A DNA stretch of 64,000 nucleotides, taken from assembly GCA_027627225.1 (NCBI GenBank), contig JAPFQT010000162.1:407501-471500 (forward strand). Direction: 5' to 3'. Both the position numbers and the translations under genes were made by a program. Position 1 is the first letter of the stretch. The number at the start of each line of letters is the position of its first letter. Under the pieces are notes generated by a model. The model did no database searches. It was not told the DNA's origin and saw nothing but the letters and a program-made list of their open reading frames with translations. Shown in pieces: positions 46,958 through 58,748 of this stretch. Source of the DNA: Congeria kusceri (taxonomy: Eukaryota > Mollusca > Bivalvia > Myida > Dreissenidae).

Positions 46958-49900
46958 GTGATTGTGATGTTGATGATGGTGATGATGGTCGTGACACATT
47001 ACATATACATTATTTATGTCGAACGATGATTTCTTTAATTTTATAGACAAGACCTTTGCGAGAACATTTGAAGTGCCACAAATGTTTAACAACAATATGC
47101 TTAACACGTAATGATACATGTTTTAAGTGTCGCGACAAACCACTTGCAACCATGTTTTCAATTTCAGGGGGCGATAATATGTCTTCTATGTATCCTTGAG
47201 AAGCGGTCCAAAGACACGCGGTGCAAAGCTATATGGCGCCGCCCAGCTGTCATTTAGTAAGCATGGGATCTTATATCCGCATATTTCTTACATTCGTTCG
47301 GAAATGTGATGCTTTTGGTCTGAAATAAAACCGTTCAAACCGAAATATAATCCATTTGTTTTAAAATGTAGTATATTTAATCCTTATTCATAAAATGAAA
47401 CATTCCAGTCCTTTAAACATGCTGGACCATTGTTCGGACAATTTCGGATACATCATGTCCTTTGGCAGCATAGCCGGCTACTGTAACGTGCTTTTCAACG
47501 TCAGAGATGTACTTAGCGCTGGGCCATCCTGGTACCAGAGTACGTATCTTTATCGATCCTTTTTTATGAGATTGGGTTGCATGTTGGCTTATCGTCCATT
47601 TTCAGATTTTTGCGAGTATAGCCATAAACATGCATTTTTGTCAATGTACGAGTCCAGAAGCAGAGGTTTAACGAACCGTATTGACATGTATAACAAATCA
47701 AGTCCAGGGAAAACCATCTACTATTTTAGCCAAGTCTGCTTCCTTTGTTACTTACTTTATGTTGAACAAAGTTTGCAAATACATCTTAACATTTTTTTGC
47801 GAAAAAGCCCCTCTATATTTAAACAAAAACAACTTTAAACATTTGGCCGGTGTAAAAGTACAGAGTAGTTGTATTTAATTGGGTTCCTGTCGGTATCGTG
47901 GTTTGAATAGATCTGTTGTGCATTATACTTAATTCTTCATTAGCCCAAAGTATACTGTATACACGCAATTGGCTTTGGTGAAATATTATCTGTGAATGGT
48001 ATTTATACTTGCTTTATAAATGTTATGAGTAGTCCTTAAGTCTAAATATATTCACGTTCTTCAAGCATGTTAACACTATTTTCATTACAGTCATGTACTT
48101 AATGTGATATTAGGATTTAAAATGTAGGCCTAGTTTGAACACTTATGGAGTCCTGTGACTGTAGAAACCTGCTTCAGATCATTATCTGCATTGTTTGAGC
48201 AAACGTAAACATAAAACATTTAGTTGTATTCGCAGGTGGTCAATTATGGATTTCATCAACATTTGTTTAAAAACCACCTTATGTCTCGGCTACTCTTGTT
48301 GTATTTCGTATCCTTGATGTATATTTATCTTTTCTGGATATTTAGTTCATAATCTTTGATACTCGAAACGCCAACATCGACATTATCACAATGTCGCAAG
48401 GAATTCCGATATTCATTTGTTGGTAACGCTCCTATTTACGTCGATATTTCAGCGTTGTTGATAATGCTGTACGTGCTGGTCATAGGGTTCATGTTCTACC
48501 CACTATTCGCCTGCCTAACCACCAGCTGGGTGTTCGTGGGCTCCATATTGGGGCTGGGCTATTGCTCCTTCTGGTCAGTGGCCTATCCTTGAAGGCAGTA
48601 TAATCGATCTTATAAAATAGACCTTGTGGTATGAATTATGAATGACAAACAACTCATACTAGATATCTATTAAATTTAATTGAAAATGGAACAACAACTA
48701 AGAAGAGAAGTAGCTGAAAACGTATACAAGGCGAGTATTCAATTTCCTAAGTAGTTTTTTGTTGTTTGTTCGACAACTCCAGTATCAGTACATCCGACGG
48801 ATTTTCGGTTACACCGTACCAATCAACAATCTAAAGATGCTTTTTTAAAATTTACTATTATATATGTACTATTGCAGAAACATAAACAAACGTGTGCTTT
48901 TATCGATTACGAAAAGGCTTTTAATACAGTTATTCTTGAAGCATTATATATAACATACTGAATCAAACATAAGTTGTACAATTCTAACTATGATTCTAAT
49001 TGTATATGCAAATCTCAAGTCATGCAGGCAACGCACTTATATGTGACATCTGTATTTTCCGATGTTTCTCTTGGTGTCAAACAATGGAAGCCCCTGTCCC
49101 CAATACTATTTATATGGCTTATTAACAATATCAAAGACTGCACCAATATAAATAAGCATATAATAAACTTAATAAAATATTTAAATGTTTTTTTTTTTTA
49201 AAGGCGACGATTTGTATCTTCGAATAACGAAAAATCAGGTGTAATTATACATGGACATTGAATAATGAGCATTTTGAAAGTGTCGATAGTGTATTTTTTC
49301 TGGGCCTACAATTCCATTTTGATAAATGAATGTTTAGTTCATAATTATTTACTGATAAGCACGTTGTTATAATATAATATATACGATTGCACTGTCTATG
49401 TATATGTTTAATTTATTTTCTAATGTTTCATTTCATATGTTCGTGTCGTTGTGTAAGTCCCTGTCTTGGCCATTGTTTTTGTGTATAGATGTAAATGATG
49501 GCCAAAGAAAGACCAACTTGCCATTTAACTTTGAAACTTAAACACTCGCACATATGTATTACGAAAATAATGATCAGATTTAGTTAAATCAATAATCCAC
49601 AGTCACAATCTGCTGTTGTGAAAATGTCAATGATTTGTTTCTGATCGGTGGAAATATTTATTTGACAATCAGCTGAAAATTGTACTTGTTCTTTTGTCTT
49701 TATTATTTACTAGTATGAGTTTAATATGATTTATTTAAATATTGCAAATTACTGTTGCTCTGTTTTCAGGTTATACGTCCACTTTAATGTTGTCATAAAC
49801 TGTCCCAATGGAGACGGGGTAAGTATTGATTGAATCATATAATTATACATCGTCGGATACTCCCGGCTGCTGATTACGCTTCTCTCCATCTAGGAATGGA

Positions 49901-52900
49901 GAGTAACGTAATGAATTGATCGTGGGTGTCCGACGATGATAATTATACTTTCCACTGGTAAAATAATTTACCCGTGGAAAATACACTTATATGCTTTAGT
50001 AAACTTTCAAAGAATTAAATTAACGACAAGGCGTAATTTTTAAATGAATTCATTTAACCATAAACCGTTTTTGATTATATATATTCTTTTAAATATTACG
50101 GTCACATTTAGAAATACATGTAAAAAGTGTTCATCACCAAGTAGTGACTTTCTCAAAGAGGAATGGTATTTACCAAGTGAAAGTTTAGTAATGTATTTTT
50201 GAAGAAATACTAAAAAATAATATAGCAGATTGACTGTGTTAACATGGCATAATAAAGTGCCGACATAGTGCATATACGATCATCATTTTAACAGTGAGAT
50301 ACATATTTCAAAAGCTGGTATCTCCATGGTCGGTATAAATATTTCGTCACTTCTAAGCGACGATAAAGTATACATGCACTCTTATTAAGTAACAAGATGG
50401 CGAGTGCAAAAGGAATGGTAACGAAATGTAAATAACTGTTCATTGGCAGCATAATCAATAAAATATATTTTGAGTTGTGTGTAAGTTGGCAATACAACAC
50501 CTGTGCTTCCGGTGCTCCACGTTTCAGAGTCTCCCTGGATCAGTTATTGCGAAGCAAATTCCGGTGATAGTGTGCTTACTCGGGCTTGCCTTCCGTTACT
50601 TGTACGTTTTGATACGTCACAGCATCCGGGCAGTTAAATCTAGATCGGCCGGCCCATTTGTCGAACGCGTAAGGTTTTCTCAGATGCTAGATTAATTATT
50701 GTTTAGGCTTTCTGTTATTTTGTAAATTTTCAGTGCGCATATTTTGTTAAAATTACATATTAACCATTAAAAAATGTGTTTATTCGTTGTGCGGTTTTTT
50801 GTCAGTTAACAATATGCAGGGTTTGGTTGTAAAGTTGCATTTATGTTTATTTTGTAAATTTGCAGTATACCAATTTAATTTCATTTCGGCATGTTTGTAT
50901 TGTGCTGTGTTGTGTTGTGGTGATTGTGTATACATCTATATTGGTGTAGTATTCAAAGAAATATTCACTATGTAATACATGTACACGCATTTATAAATAT
51001 CTGCGACGCTTTTAGATTGAACGTCAAAAGTACGGAACTCCATATAATATCCAGTACGTGAAGAACTTGTTGGTGGGTAAGCATGTATCGAAGACAATGT
51101 CCAACGCTGTCATGGAAGCCATACCAAACTGGAAAACGAAGATACGGTAGGTGTTTAACATTCTGTAAATTAATAAAAATGAGTTTGTTTTATTTGAGTG
51201 TCTCTTTTGAATGATGGTTATACCACTCTTCTGTAATCTGATAATATTGTAAACACGTCAAAGTGCATTTAGGCAATTCACGTCAATTTTTTATTGTAAA
51301 CTGTTATTTCTGAAGTTCATTTATTTTAAACATTGAACAAAGGACACATATTTGTTAAGAATCAATTGGACTTTTTTGGCAAATCATTAATGTTTAAATA
51401 TTTTGTTATATATTTGTTCCAGCGTATTTGTTCGTCAGTACTTTTACATCAACGATCCGACGTTTAAGTATTCCCCAAGGATTATTGGCATATTTACAGT
51501 AGCTTTAATATGTTCGTATCAGGTAAGACGTTTTGCAGTAAATTTGACAAAATGTTTTGTTTCCTGTCAAATAGGATTACAACCAGTTTAGTCAATTGAA
51601 TCGTGTTTTAGCTATATTATTCCGTTGTTTGGAAAGCAGTTTCAGAATTTGTATTAAAATATACATTATTGAATACACGCATTTGAAAGTCCAAATTGAG
51701 AACAAATCAAAACGTTTGGCTCATTTTCTGATAACATTTATTAAGTGTTTAATCGTTATCGCTTTCTTGCGGCTCAGTTTTGTAATCTTATAGTTACTTT
51801 GCTTTGACAAACTGCAAACTGCTAGATTGGTTGATCTTTTATAGGAACTGTAAAATGAGCCGTGGGATACGTTTGCATTACAGTTCGGGATCCTTATCTT
51901 TCTGGGCAACAACCAGCTACAGACGGTTGCCAATTGTTTTTTGGTTTGACTTCTCACCGAATAGTTCGAGCTATACTACTCACTCTGTCGTCGGCATCGG
52001 CGTCGCCGCCGGCGTCGGCGTAATGCTCTGGTTAAGGTTTGCGTGCAACAAGTCCATATCTCTTTAACTACTACAGGTATTCAATTAAAAAATTCACACT
52101 TGTTTTCAAGGTCATTGTGTAAGATCTCTGGCCAAGGCCCATAACTCTGACCTGCAATTTAGCAGAATTATGCCCCTTTTTGTACTTAGAAATTTCAGGT
52201 TAAAGTTTGCGTGCAACAACTTTACATCTCTATATCTACTACAGATATTCACTTAGAACTTCACACATGTCTTTAAGGTCATTTTATGAGGTCACTGGCC
52301 AAGGCACATAACTGCAAAACTGTGACCAGCATTTAAGCTGAATTATGATCCTATTTGTAGTGATAAAGGCCCATTACTCTGACAAAGCGATTGAATAGTC
52401 GAGCGAGCTGTCCTGAGATAGCTCTTGTTAGTTTATGTGTGACTACGCCCCTTAAAATCTCGCCTGCATTGCAGTTCGGGATCCTTATCCTTATGGGCAC
52501 CTACCAGCTACAGAAGCTTGTCCGCTTCTTGTACCCAAACATGACGGCTGAGGTCAACAGTACCGACGACGACAGCGGCTATTCGTATCTCAGACTGATG
52601 GTCAACACGGTAAATGGTAAATCAGGGCGACGATTTATTTAATTTGGAATCGCGATTGTCTTGTTACTTTATTATAGTTTTAATATGTTTTATATTATTA
52701 TTTGTTCCTTTATCGTTAACTCGCTATTTAGTCGTTTTCACTGTGCTAACATATCAAACTGTTGCAAATAATTATGTGTCTCGTCTTGTGTAATACACCT
52801 TTAACTTTAAATTTTACCCTTCTTATTAAATTAAACAATTAACCCTACTTTTGCAACTTAAAGAAACTGATAAAAAGGCCCAATATTTTCTATCAAGGAA

Positions 52901-55900
52901 TGAACAAATTACCAACTTTTCAAATGTTCTTTCTTTGATCTTGTTTTCAGTGTCCGCTCTGCTGTCCTTTATATTTTCGTCGCTGCTGACATTGTTTTCA
53001 ATATTCCAAATTCTCACAAACTACCGACATAATATCAAGCTGATGTTCAAAGGCATATCCAACCATCTACCATTCGACCGTGAAGACAGACACCCGGTGT
53101 TTCTGTTGGTACGTCAGCCAACTTTTCTTCCAATGTGCAAACATGTGTGATGCTGAGAAGCTGTGTATATTCTAAATATGTGTATATGTTTAATTATTAT
53201 TATTATTATTATTATTATTTGACCTGCATTTCCCCATTTTTTTTTCTTGTTGATAACGGTTTCTCTGTGGTCAAACAGTTTTGATGCTGATAAGCCATTT
53301 AAGCACCACGGTCACAAACACGTCAAAACAATGCACATGTTTTGTAATTTTGTAATGAAAAAAATGACAAAATCATATTCCATTACTGGGGCCTTTAAAG
53401 GCACGTTTTTTAGACACATTGCAATAAATAGTTAATTTTTTTTATATTGCAAAAACCGGTTGACATAAAACGGGCAAAATAGCACCGATTATTGCATCGC
53501 GAGCTGACTTCACAAAATGTCTGTATGTTGTTCGTTGTGTTGGTTTTCAGTCTGACAGCATGGCGTATGCCGGTTCACAGATAGCTTATCTGCTCTGGGG
53601 TAAGTAGTCACGCTACATCGCCGAATGTTTAGCTATAAATATTGATGAACACATTTGCAATAAATAAGTTTTGACTGTCTGGCCACTGTATAGGATTGAG
53701 ACGAATTCAGATTTTATGTTTTTCGTAATTATTGAATCACATATCTTAGTAATTGACGTTCGACTGTAAATATATAATCCAACTGGACGCGGCAAGAATT
53801 GTCACAGGTTTAACATAACCCGCTAGTACTACTCTTTTCTTTAAGTTCCTCTAAATGAAAGACGAAACATAGAAACACAACATACGAACACAACACTGTG
53901 ACTCACCTACTTATTTAAATGATCGTTTCTCCAACATCATCAGTCAACTCTCCTTCTACGTAATAGTGTCGATTACTTGATTTTAAAGGACGATTATCCG
54001 CAAAATACATATGCAATAATTCCTATGACGATGCCAATCATTTCTTTTTTGTGTGTACGCTATTCTCAGCGCAAAGACTTCTAAACTTTACCAACAGTTG
54101 TCCCTGTGTTAGTGCAAATAAACTATTAGTTGGTATTCCGCAACTGTATAAAATAAACTTTGTTTTCAGAAAGTTCAACGACACATACAAACTCAAATTT
54201 ATTTTCTAAATGGCTGTATATACATAATGGACAATGGAGTTTTCCGCTTTGTTTTCAGGATATATCATTGTGTTTGTTGTTCTCTTACTGACGTTCTTTG
54301 CACTGGCCTATCTGATCGTGCTGCCCGTGTTTGGACTCATTTCTCGCGAGACCCTCAAGTACATGTGGAATATTGCGTAAGTTTAGGTCACGTAGTGGTT
54401 TAATATGTCTTCAAGTATAATAACTTTCTTTGCTTTCACATACCTGGTTTATATCAGTTTAATTTTCTAATGAACTTCAAATCAAATGAATTGAAATGGT
54501 ACAATTCTTTATCACGAAATGATAAATATCTGGCCAGTACGAACACTACAGTAGTTTTAATACAAATATACATTTGTTCACGGTAATTGTTTGGGGTATT
54601 TATTCCCCCTAGGCGTGAAGTTGCTGCGGTAGAGATTTTGTGTATCAAAAACTTTTCATGTGATCGTCTCGCCATCGTTAATGAAGCCCTTTCACTAGAT
54701 CTTTAGGGGTTCTACCGTTAATAATATATAAATAATGAGCATGATACAGATGTTGTTCTGTCATTGTATACAAACGGGTCACATGATTCTTGCACCATAG
54801 TTTTGATGCTTTATGGTTTTAGATCTGGGGTACTAATTCTCCAAGTCGTGATGTTGCTACAGAAGTTGTTCTGTCGCGGACTTCTTCAGACCCGGACATC
54901 AGTGGATTCGAAAGGCAAACAAGTCTCCTCCGTTACTCTGGCGTTGGACAACAGGTACGTATTGATTTGTACGTAACGTATCCGACACTGTATGTTCTGA
55001 TGCAAAATGTTAGATATTGTACATGTCTATGTATTTGGATAATATTGACGTCATGTACTCTTATCACAAGTCAGAGTTGCACTGGTTTTCTTTTCAGAAA
55101 AGTCTATCACAATGTCACCTACTTTATGTTCTTCTTCTACATTGTGCTTGGACTGTTTGGCTGTCTCCTCACCATCATCAAGGGCGTCATCCTGGGTCTT
55201 ATATATCTCGCCAGGCTCGACAAATGTGGACTCGTCAAAGGGTTCGAAACCTGGGACCAGGGTATATGACCGTTCTTGCATATCTAGGTTTTTATAACAT
55301 TTAAAACATAAGGCAAAGTTATCAAACCTTCTTTTCTGCTAGGATATTGTCCACGAAATTCGTCTTGGGTAAAAGGTATCATACTTAATTTGCTACCAGT
55401 AAAAATGTACAAATCAGTACAAATAACATTTCTATCTTGGGTCAAAGGTATCAGATCTACCTTTCTTGCTAGGAAATTAATATTTCTATCTTGGACCAAA
55501 AGTATCAGTTCTACCTTTCAACATGAAAACTTTTACATGACATTTATACCTTGTGACACAGGTATCAGTCCTACTTTTCTACTAGGAAATTGATAGTTCT
55601 ATCTTGGGTAAAAATTATCAGTTCTACCTTTCATCTTGGAACTTGTACATGACATTTCTATCTGGGGACACAGGTATCAGACCGCACTTTTCTACAAAGA
55701 AATTGTACATGATAGTTTCAAACATGGGTGAAGGTATAATGCCGTATTTTTTAAAATTTGCCACAAAGGTATTGTGCCGCACTGATCTACCTGGCATATT
55801 TAATGGCACATGACATCTTAAACTTGTGGCCAATGTATTTGCGGCATCTTAAACTTGCACTCCTTTGTCCAATGTTAGGCTTGATTTCACCAATGATAAG

Positions 55901-56611
55901 TAATACTTAGAGCAGACTAAAGGCTTAACTGTTGAAATAGTACTTGTCATCTGAAACATTCCACCATGGGGTAACGGTATGCATTTTTTCTTCCATTATG
56001 CTATATTGCTATTTGAATTATAAAACCTAAGAGTAAATCTATATTTAACTAAAACAGAAAAGTGTATGCGAAACCTCTTTTGTGAGTTCATTCGGACGGT
56101 GTCTACAATAACATTTTAGAATCTAATATTCACACGTTAATAAAGCTAGACCGTTCGTATATTTCTAGGTATGTATGGATGCAAAAAAGGTTTATCTATT
56201 TTGCCATTTATTTGTTCTTTAGGTTACATGTATTACGTGAGCTTCCTCCATTTTGAAGAGTGTCATCGACATCCGGTCTTACTCGTCTTTTGTGATATAC
56301 TGATAGACGGTTTGCCACAAAACCGTAACCAGTCGCGCCTTAACACTTATGGAACCGTTGATGACGTTTCGACTGACGTCACGTATTCAAAAACCTGGAC
56401 TATGTTTGGACGACCGAGGCGGCGGTGGTTAAAAGCGTTCACTATGGTTCGAAATCTCTCGGTCAGAAGTAAGAAGATCGAAGAGGAATATGACACGTTA
56501 GAAGACATTGACATCACTGATGTAACTCATGACCAGGCAAATAGTGACGTCACTCAGCTTGAGCAGGTTTTAACGCATAATGATCATACTGATCAAGAAT
56601 TTCTAGTTTAG
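46484..56611 (+). CDS. STRA6-like retinol transporter / receptor, 15 exons recognised
   Basis: Exons: 46484-46541 (ATG), 47168-47256, 47409-47539, 48453-48573, 49770-49818, 50528-50668, 51016-51146, 51423-51522, 52475-52616, 52951-53108, 53551-53599, 54259-54376, 54823-54954, 55098-55261, 56223-56611 (TAG). From 47168 on all phases agree and encode 637 residues; human STRA6 has 667. Family landmarks: the first helix end and basic loop (ICLLCILEKRS), LFACLTTSWVFVGSILG, the YNIQYVKNLLVGKH loop, a QILTNYRHNIKLMFKG segment, FFALAYLIVLPVFG, and the C-tail block RRRWLKAFTMVRN before an acidic end. STRA6 is a multi-pass plasma-membrane protein moving retinol between carrier and cell. Exon 1 ends in phase 1 but 47168 starts in phase 0, and half of helix 1 is missing, so one exon is unplaced. 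Intron 4 holds a LINE fragment, intron 8 a decayed copy of exon 9. Confidence 0.9.
46600..46992. repeat. GAT triplet microsatellite in STRA6-like intron 1
   Basis: Nearly 400 bp of (GAT)n with GGT/GGA interruptions (GATGATAATGGTGGAGATGA recurs several times). It starts about 60 bases after the start exon donor. Met-rich, Asp-rich and His-rich frames of 150-180 codons come only from this repeat. Confidence 0.97.
47047..47107 (+). CDS. Possible additional N-terminal exon of the STRA6-like gene
   Basis: Acceptor TTAATTTTATAG and donor ACAC-GTAATG bound 61 bases. Entered from exon 1 the reading is DKTFARTFEVPQMFNNNML N(T), a polar stretch with NNN that would suit an extracellular N-terminus. It leaves phase 2 whereas the next exon needs phase 0, so it cannot join directly. 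Either another exon is missing or the sequence carries a small indel. Confidence 0.35.
48880..49340 (+). pseudogene. LINE reverse transcriptase remnant in STRA6-like intron 4
   Basis: Frames with stops and shifts read CAFIDYEKAFNTV, then GVKQWKPLSPILFIWLINNI, then GDDLYLRITKN and VFFLGLQFHFD. These correspond in order to the FxDxxKAFD, QGxxLSPxLF, ADD and YLG motifs of non-LTR reverse transcriptases. The ADD box reads GDD, and the protein is broken several times. Confidence 0.8.
49838..49982. repeat. Two adjacent small hairpins
   Basis: The first pairs ATCGTCGGATAC with GTGTCCGACGAT around an inner TCTCTCCAT/ATGGAGAG stem. The second pairs TTTCCACTGGTAAA with TTTACCCGTGGAAA. Both lie in STRA6-like intron 5; probably a small foldback element. 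Confidence 0.65.
51884..51949 (+). pseudogene. Decayed duplicate of STRA6-like exon 9
   Basis: After TTTGCATTACAG the sequence reads FGILIFLGNNQLQTVANCFL V then TGA. The real exon 9 at 52475 follows CCTGCATTGCAG and reads FGILILMGTYQLQKLVRFLY. About 65 bases are duplicated including the splice acceptor, and the copy is in the same phase. If spliced after exon 8 it would end the protein early. Confidence 0.85.
51958..52430. mobile_element. Dispersed element between the two exon-9 copies
   Basis: Starts GAATAGTTCGAGCTATACTA with a GC-rich GTCGCCGCCGGCGTCGGCG block. It has two tandem units of about 165 bp (GTTTGCGTGCAACAA, CATATCTCTTTAACTACTAC, CTGGCCAAGGC), and ends with GAATAGTCGAGC ... GATAGCTC. 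CGAGCTAT near the left end mirrors ATAGCTC at the right. Non-coding. Confidence 0.65.
53188..53220. repeat. ATT microsatellite
   Basis: (TTA)n of about ten units in STRA6-like intron 10. Confidence 0.9.
55262..55830. repeat. About 60-65-bp tandem repeat in STRA6-like intron 14
   Basis: Diverged units share TACATGACATTTCTATCTTG, GGTAAAAGGTATCAG and CTACCTTTCTGCTAGGAAAT, about nine copies. The array starts immediately after the exon 14 donor, and its GGTAT core resembles the donor context. Confidence 0.8.
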
Positions 56612-57030
56612 TAAATGTGTCAGGAATAAGTTGCAAAACAAATGTGACGTGACTTTTTAAGCTTTTCACTTGCCATTTTATATATGGACTTTAAAGAAAA
56701 TATTATTGTATCATGTTTCAAACAAAATACTTCATTCAGCATTGTTGCTTATAAAAGATAACAATTTATTTGAAATTCCAATTTGCAGGTATTGTGACGA
56801 AAACTTGTTAAAAAACCTTTAGAAACTTTAAGTCATAGCTATATGTAGAGTTATTATACACATTATAGAGCTATATGTATTTTTTTATAAACGGTGCTAT
56901 GTTATTCTCCGATCATAAGACCAGTGTCAACATTTATAACAGCAATTTAAATTCTAACTTTTTTATTAATGCAATTCCTTTTGCTTTGTTTTGTTGACAA
57001 ACGCCATGATGATAAGTATTAACGGTATAT
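56612..57030 (+). other. Probable STRA6-like 3' UTR and flank
   Basis: AT-rich sequence after the stop codon. No close canonical AATAAA was noted; one occurs near 57211. Confidence 0.35.
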
Positions 57031-57035
57031 ATAGA

Positions 57036-57173
57036 ATACTAGGTTAGTGTTGAATAGTGTTGAATATACAAAAGTGCTGCTAAGAAAACCGGAATCGCGA
57101 GCCTTTGCGAGCGCTTCAAAATTTCGAAATGAGCAAGATAAACTTCTATATATTCAACACTAATTCTAGTATT
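57036..57173. mobile_element. Short MITE, about 138 bp
   Basis: Terminal inverted repeats ATACTAGGTTAGTGTTGAAT (left) and ATACTAGAATTAGTGTTGAA (right, reversed). The centre contains CGCGAGCCTTTGCGAGCGC, itself a hairpin. No coding capacity. Confidence 0.8.
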
Positions 57174-57179
57174 AATTTA

Positions 57180-58740
57180 TCCCATAATATATTATTTTAA
57201 AATATATAACAATAAATGGATGATTGTGTTGAAAAGTTGTCCAACGAATCTATAAATAATTTAAACGAAACTATAACTGTCAAAAAGTTTATTTGAATAC
57301 TCTTATTTTATTTCTACAAAATATCCAGTAAAACAAGGAAACAAACCTTAAAAGTCAGCAAACACACAACTGTAAAATGTTCTATTTAAAATGTGTAAAT
57401 TTAAGATTTATAAATAGATCAATACACAGTAAATGATAATGACCTACCTGGTCTTTGAAAAAAAAGCTGAACGAAGCAAATGTATAACTTCACTTTTATT
57501 TGATTGTTTTGGAGAATACGTTTGTGTATTTTTATGCAAATTGTGTAAATTATCTTCCATATGAAGATGGGATAAAAGGTAATATCGACTGCCATGTGTT
57601 ACATACGTATATATCAGGCATTTAAACAAGACCTATTGATGATTTACTTCCAACCGATTGCTTGCAAGTTTCATACTCCAGATATCAAGGTTAAGTAAAA
57701 GCGGGGCATCGGTGTTTTAAAAGTAATGTTTTTATATTAATGATTATCTGACTGTACTTTGTTTGTTCTATCCACATGTTTTTTTTGTAATTACTTAATA
57801 TATATAATTATGGTGTCTGGTGTTTTAACCTTATACTGTATATGCCTTGTCGTATATTCTGTTATGTACGTGCAATGTGTTTGAAATGACAGTTATAATG
57901 TATGTGCCTAATTTGAGATCATTAAAAGGTTTCACGTTATCGTATTGTTTATTTATTACAGTTTTATATCGTTGACTGTAAAATTAGTGTTTATGGACGT
58001 GATTCGAATAACCTTATATCTCCAATATGACAATATTAGAATACAAAATGTATTGTATTTTAAGCAAATAAACATCGATGAAGTCCAATCTCACACGAAT
58101 AACCGTCATTTATTCCGAAAAACATACATAGTACGAATAATTAGAACATGTATTGCTTATATGATGCGTAATACAACCAATATATACTGCCACTGTGCAT
58201 AAAGGGGTAATATTTCATATAAATAATTTGTTTTACTTTTATATTAAACATTATTATGACGTTATGGAATTGATGTTGTAGCTGAAATAACTATTATACA
58301 CACGTAATATGAATTCCGATGAATACGATTGGTTTACAAATGTATTCAAATTTTAAATTCAATTGCTAGGAAAAACAACAATAAAGCATGCATTATGACA
58401 ACTACTTATTTGTTTCGATATTAGTTTTAATGATATAATATGTAAAATTTCGTTTCTTTAATGAAGCTATAGTACAACAATTAAACGTAATCCTATCCAA
58501 TTCATTAAATGACGCAAACAACTGAAAACTTCTTATTTTGTGTTTGGCAATTCTTAACATGTTTCCTTGATAGTAGATTTTTATGATTAACTGTTGATTT
58601 CAACCTTGAAATAAACGAGCCGAAATGCAATTATTTTGTTTACATCATTTCAGGATTTTGTTAGATTGACAAAAAAAACATTTATAAAATGCAAACACCA
58701 GCGTCACATCATAAAACATGGCTTTGATAGTATTGCAAGC
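57180..58740. other. Spacer, no gene seen
   Basis: Very AT-rich. The frame at 57945-58202 has no recognisable motif and average base composition for the spacer. Confidence 0.5.
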
Positions 58741-58748
58741 AATACAGG

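Noticed and set aside
46484..47046. Met-rich, Asp-rich and His-rich frames of 150-183 codons on both strands
   Set aside because: They are generated by the GAT triplet repeat; the true start exon ends at the donor at 46541.
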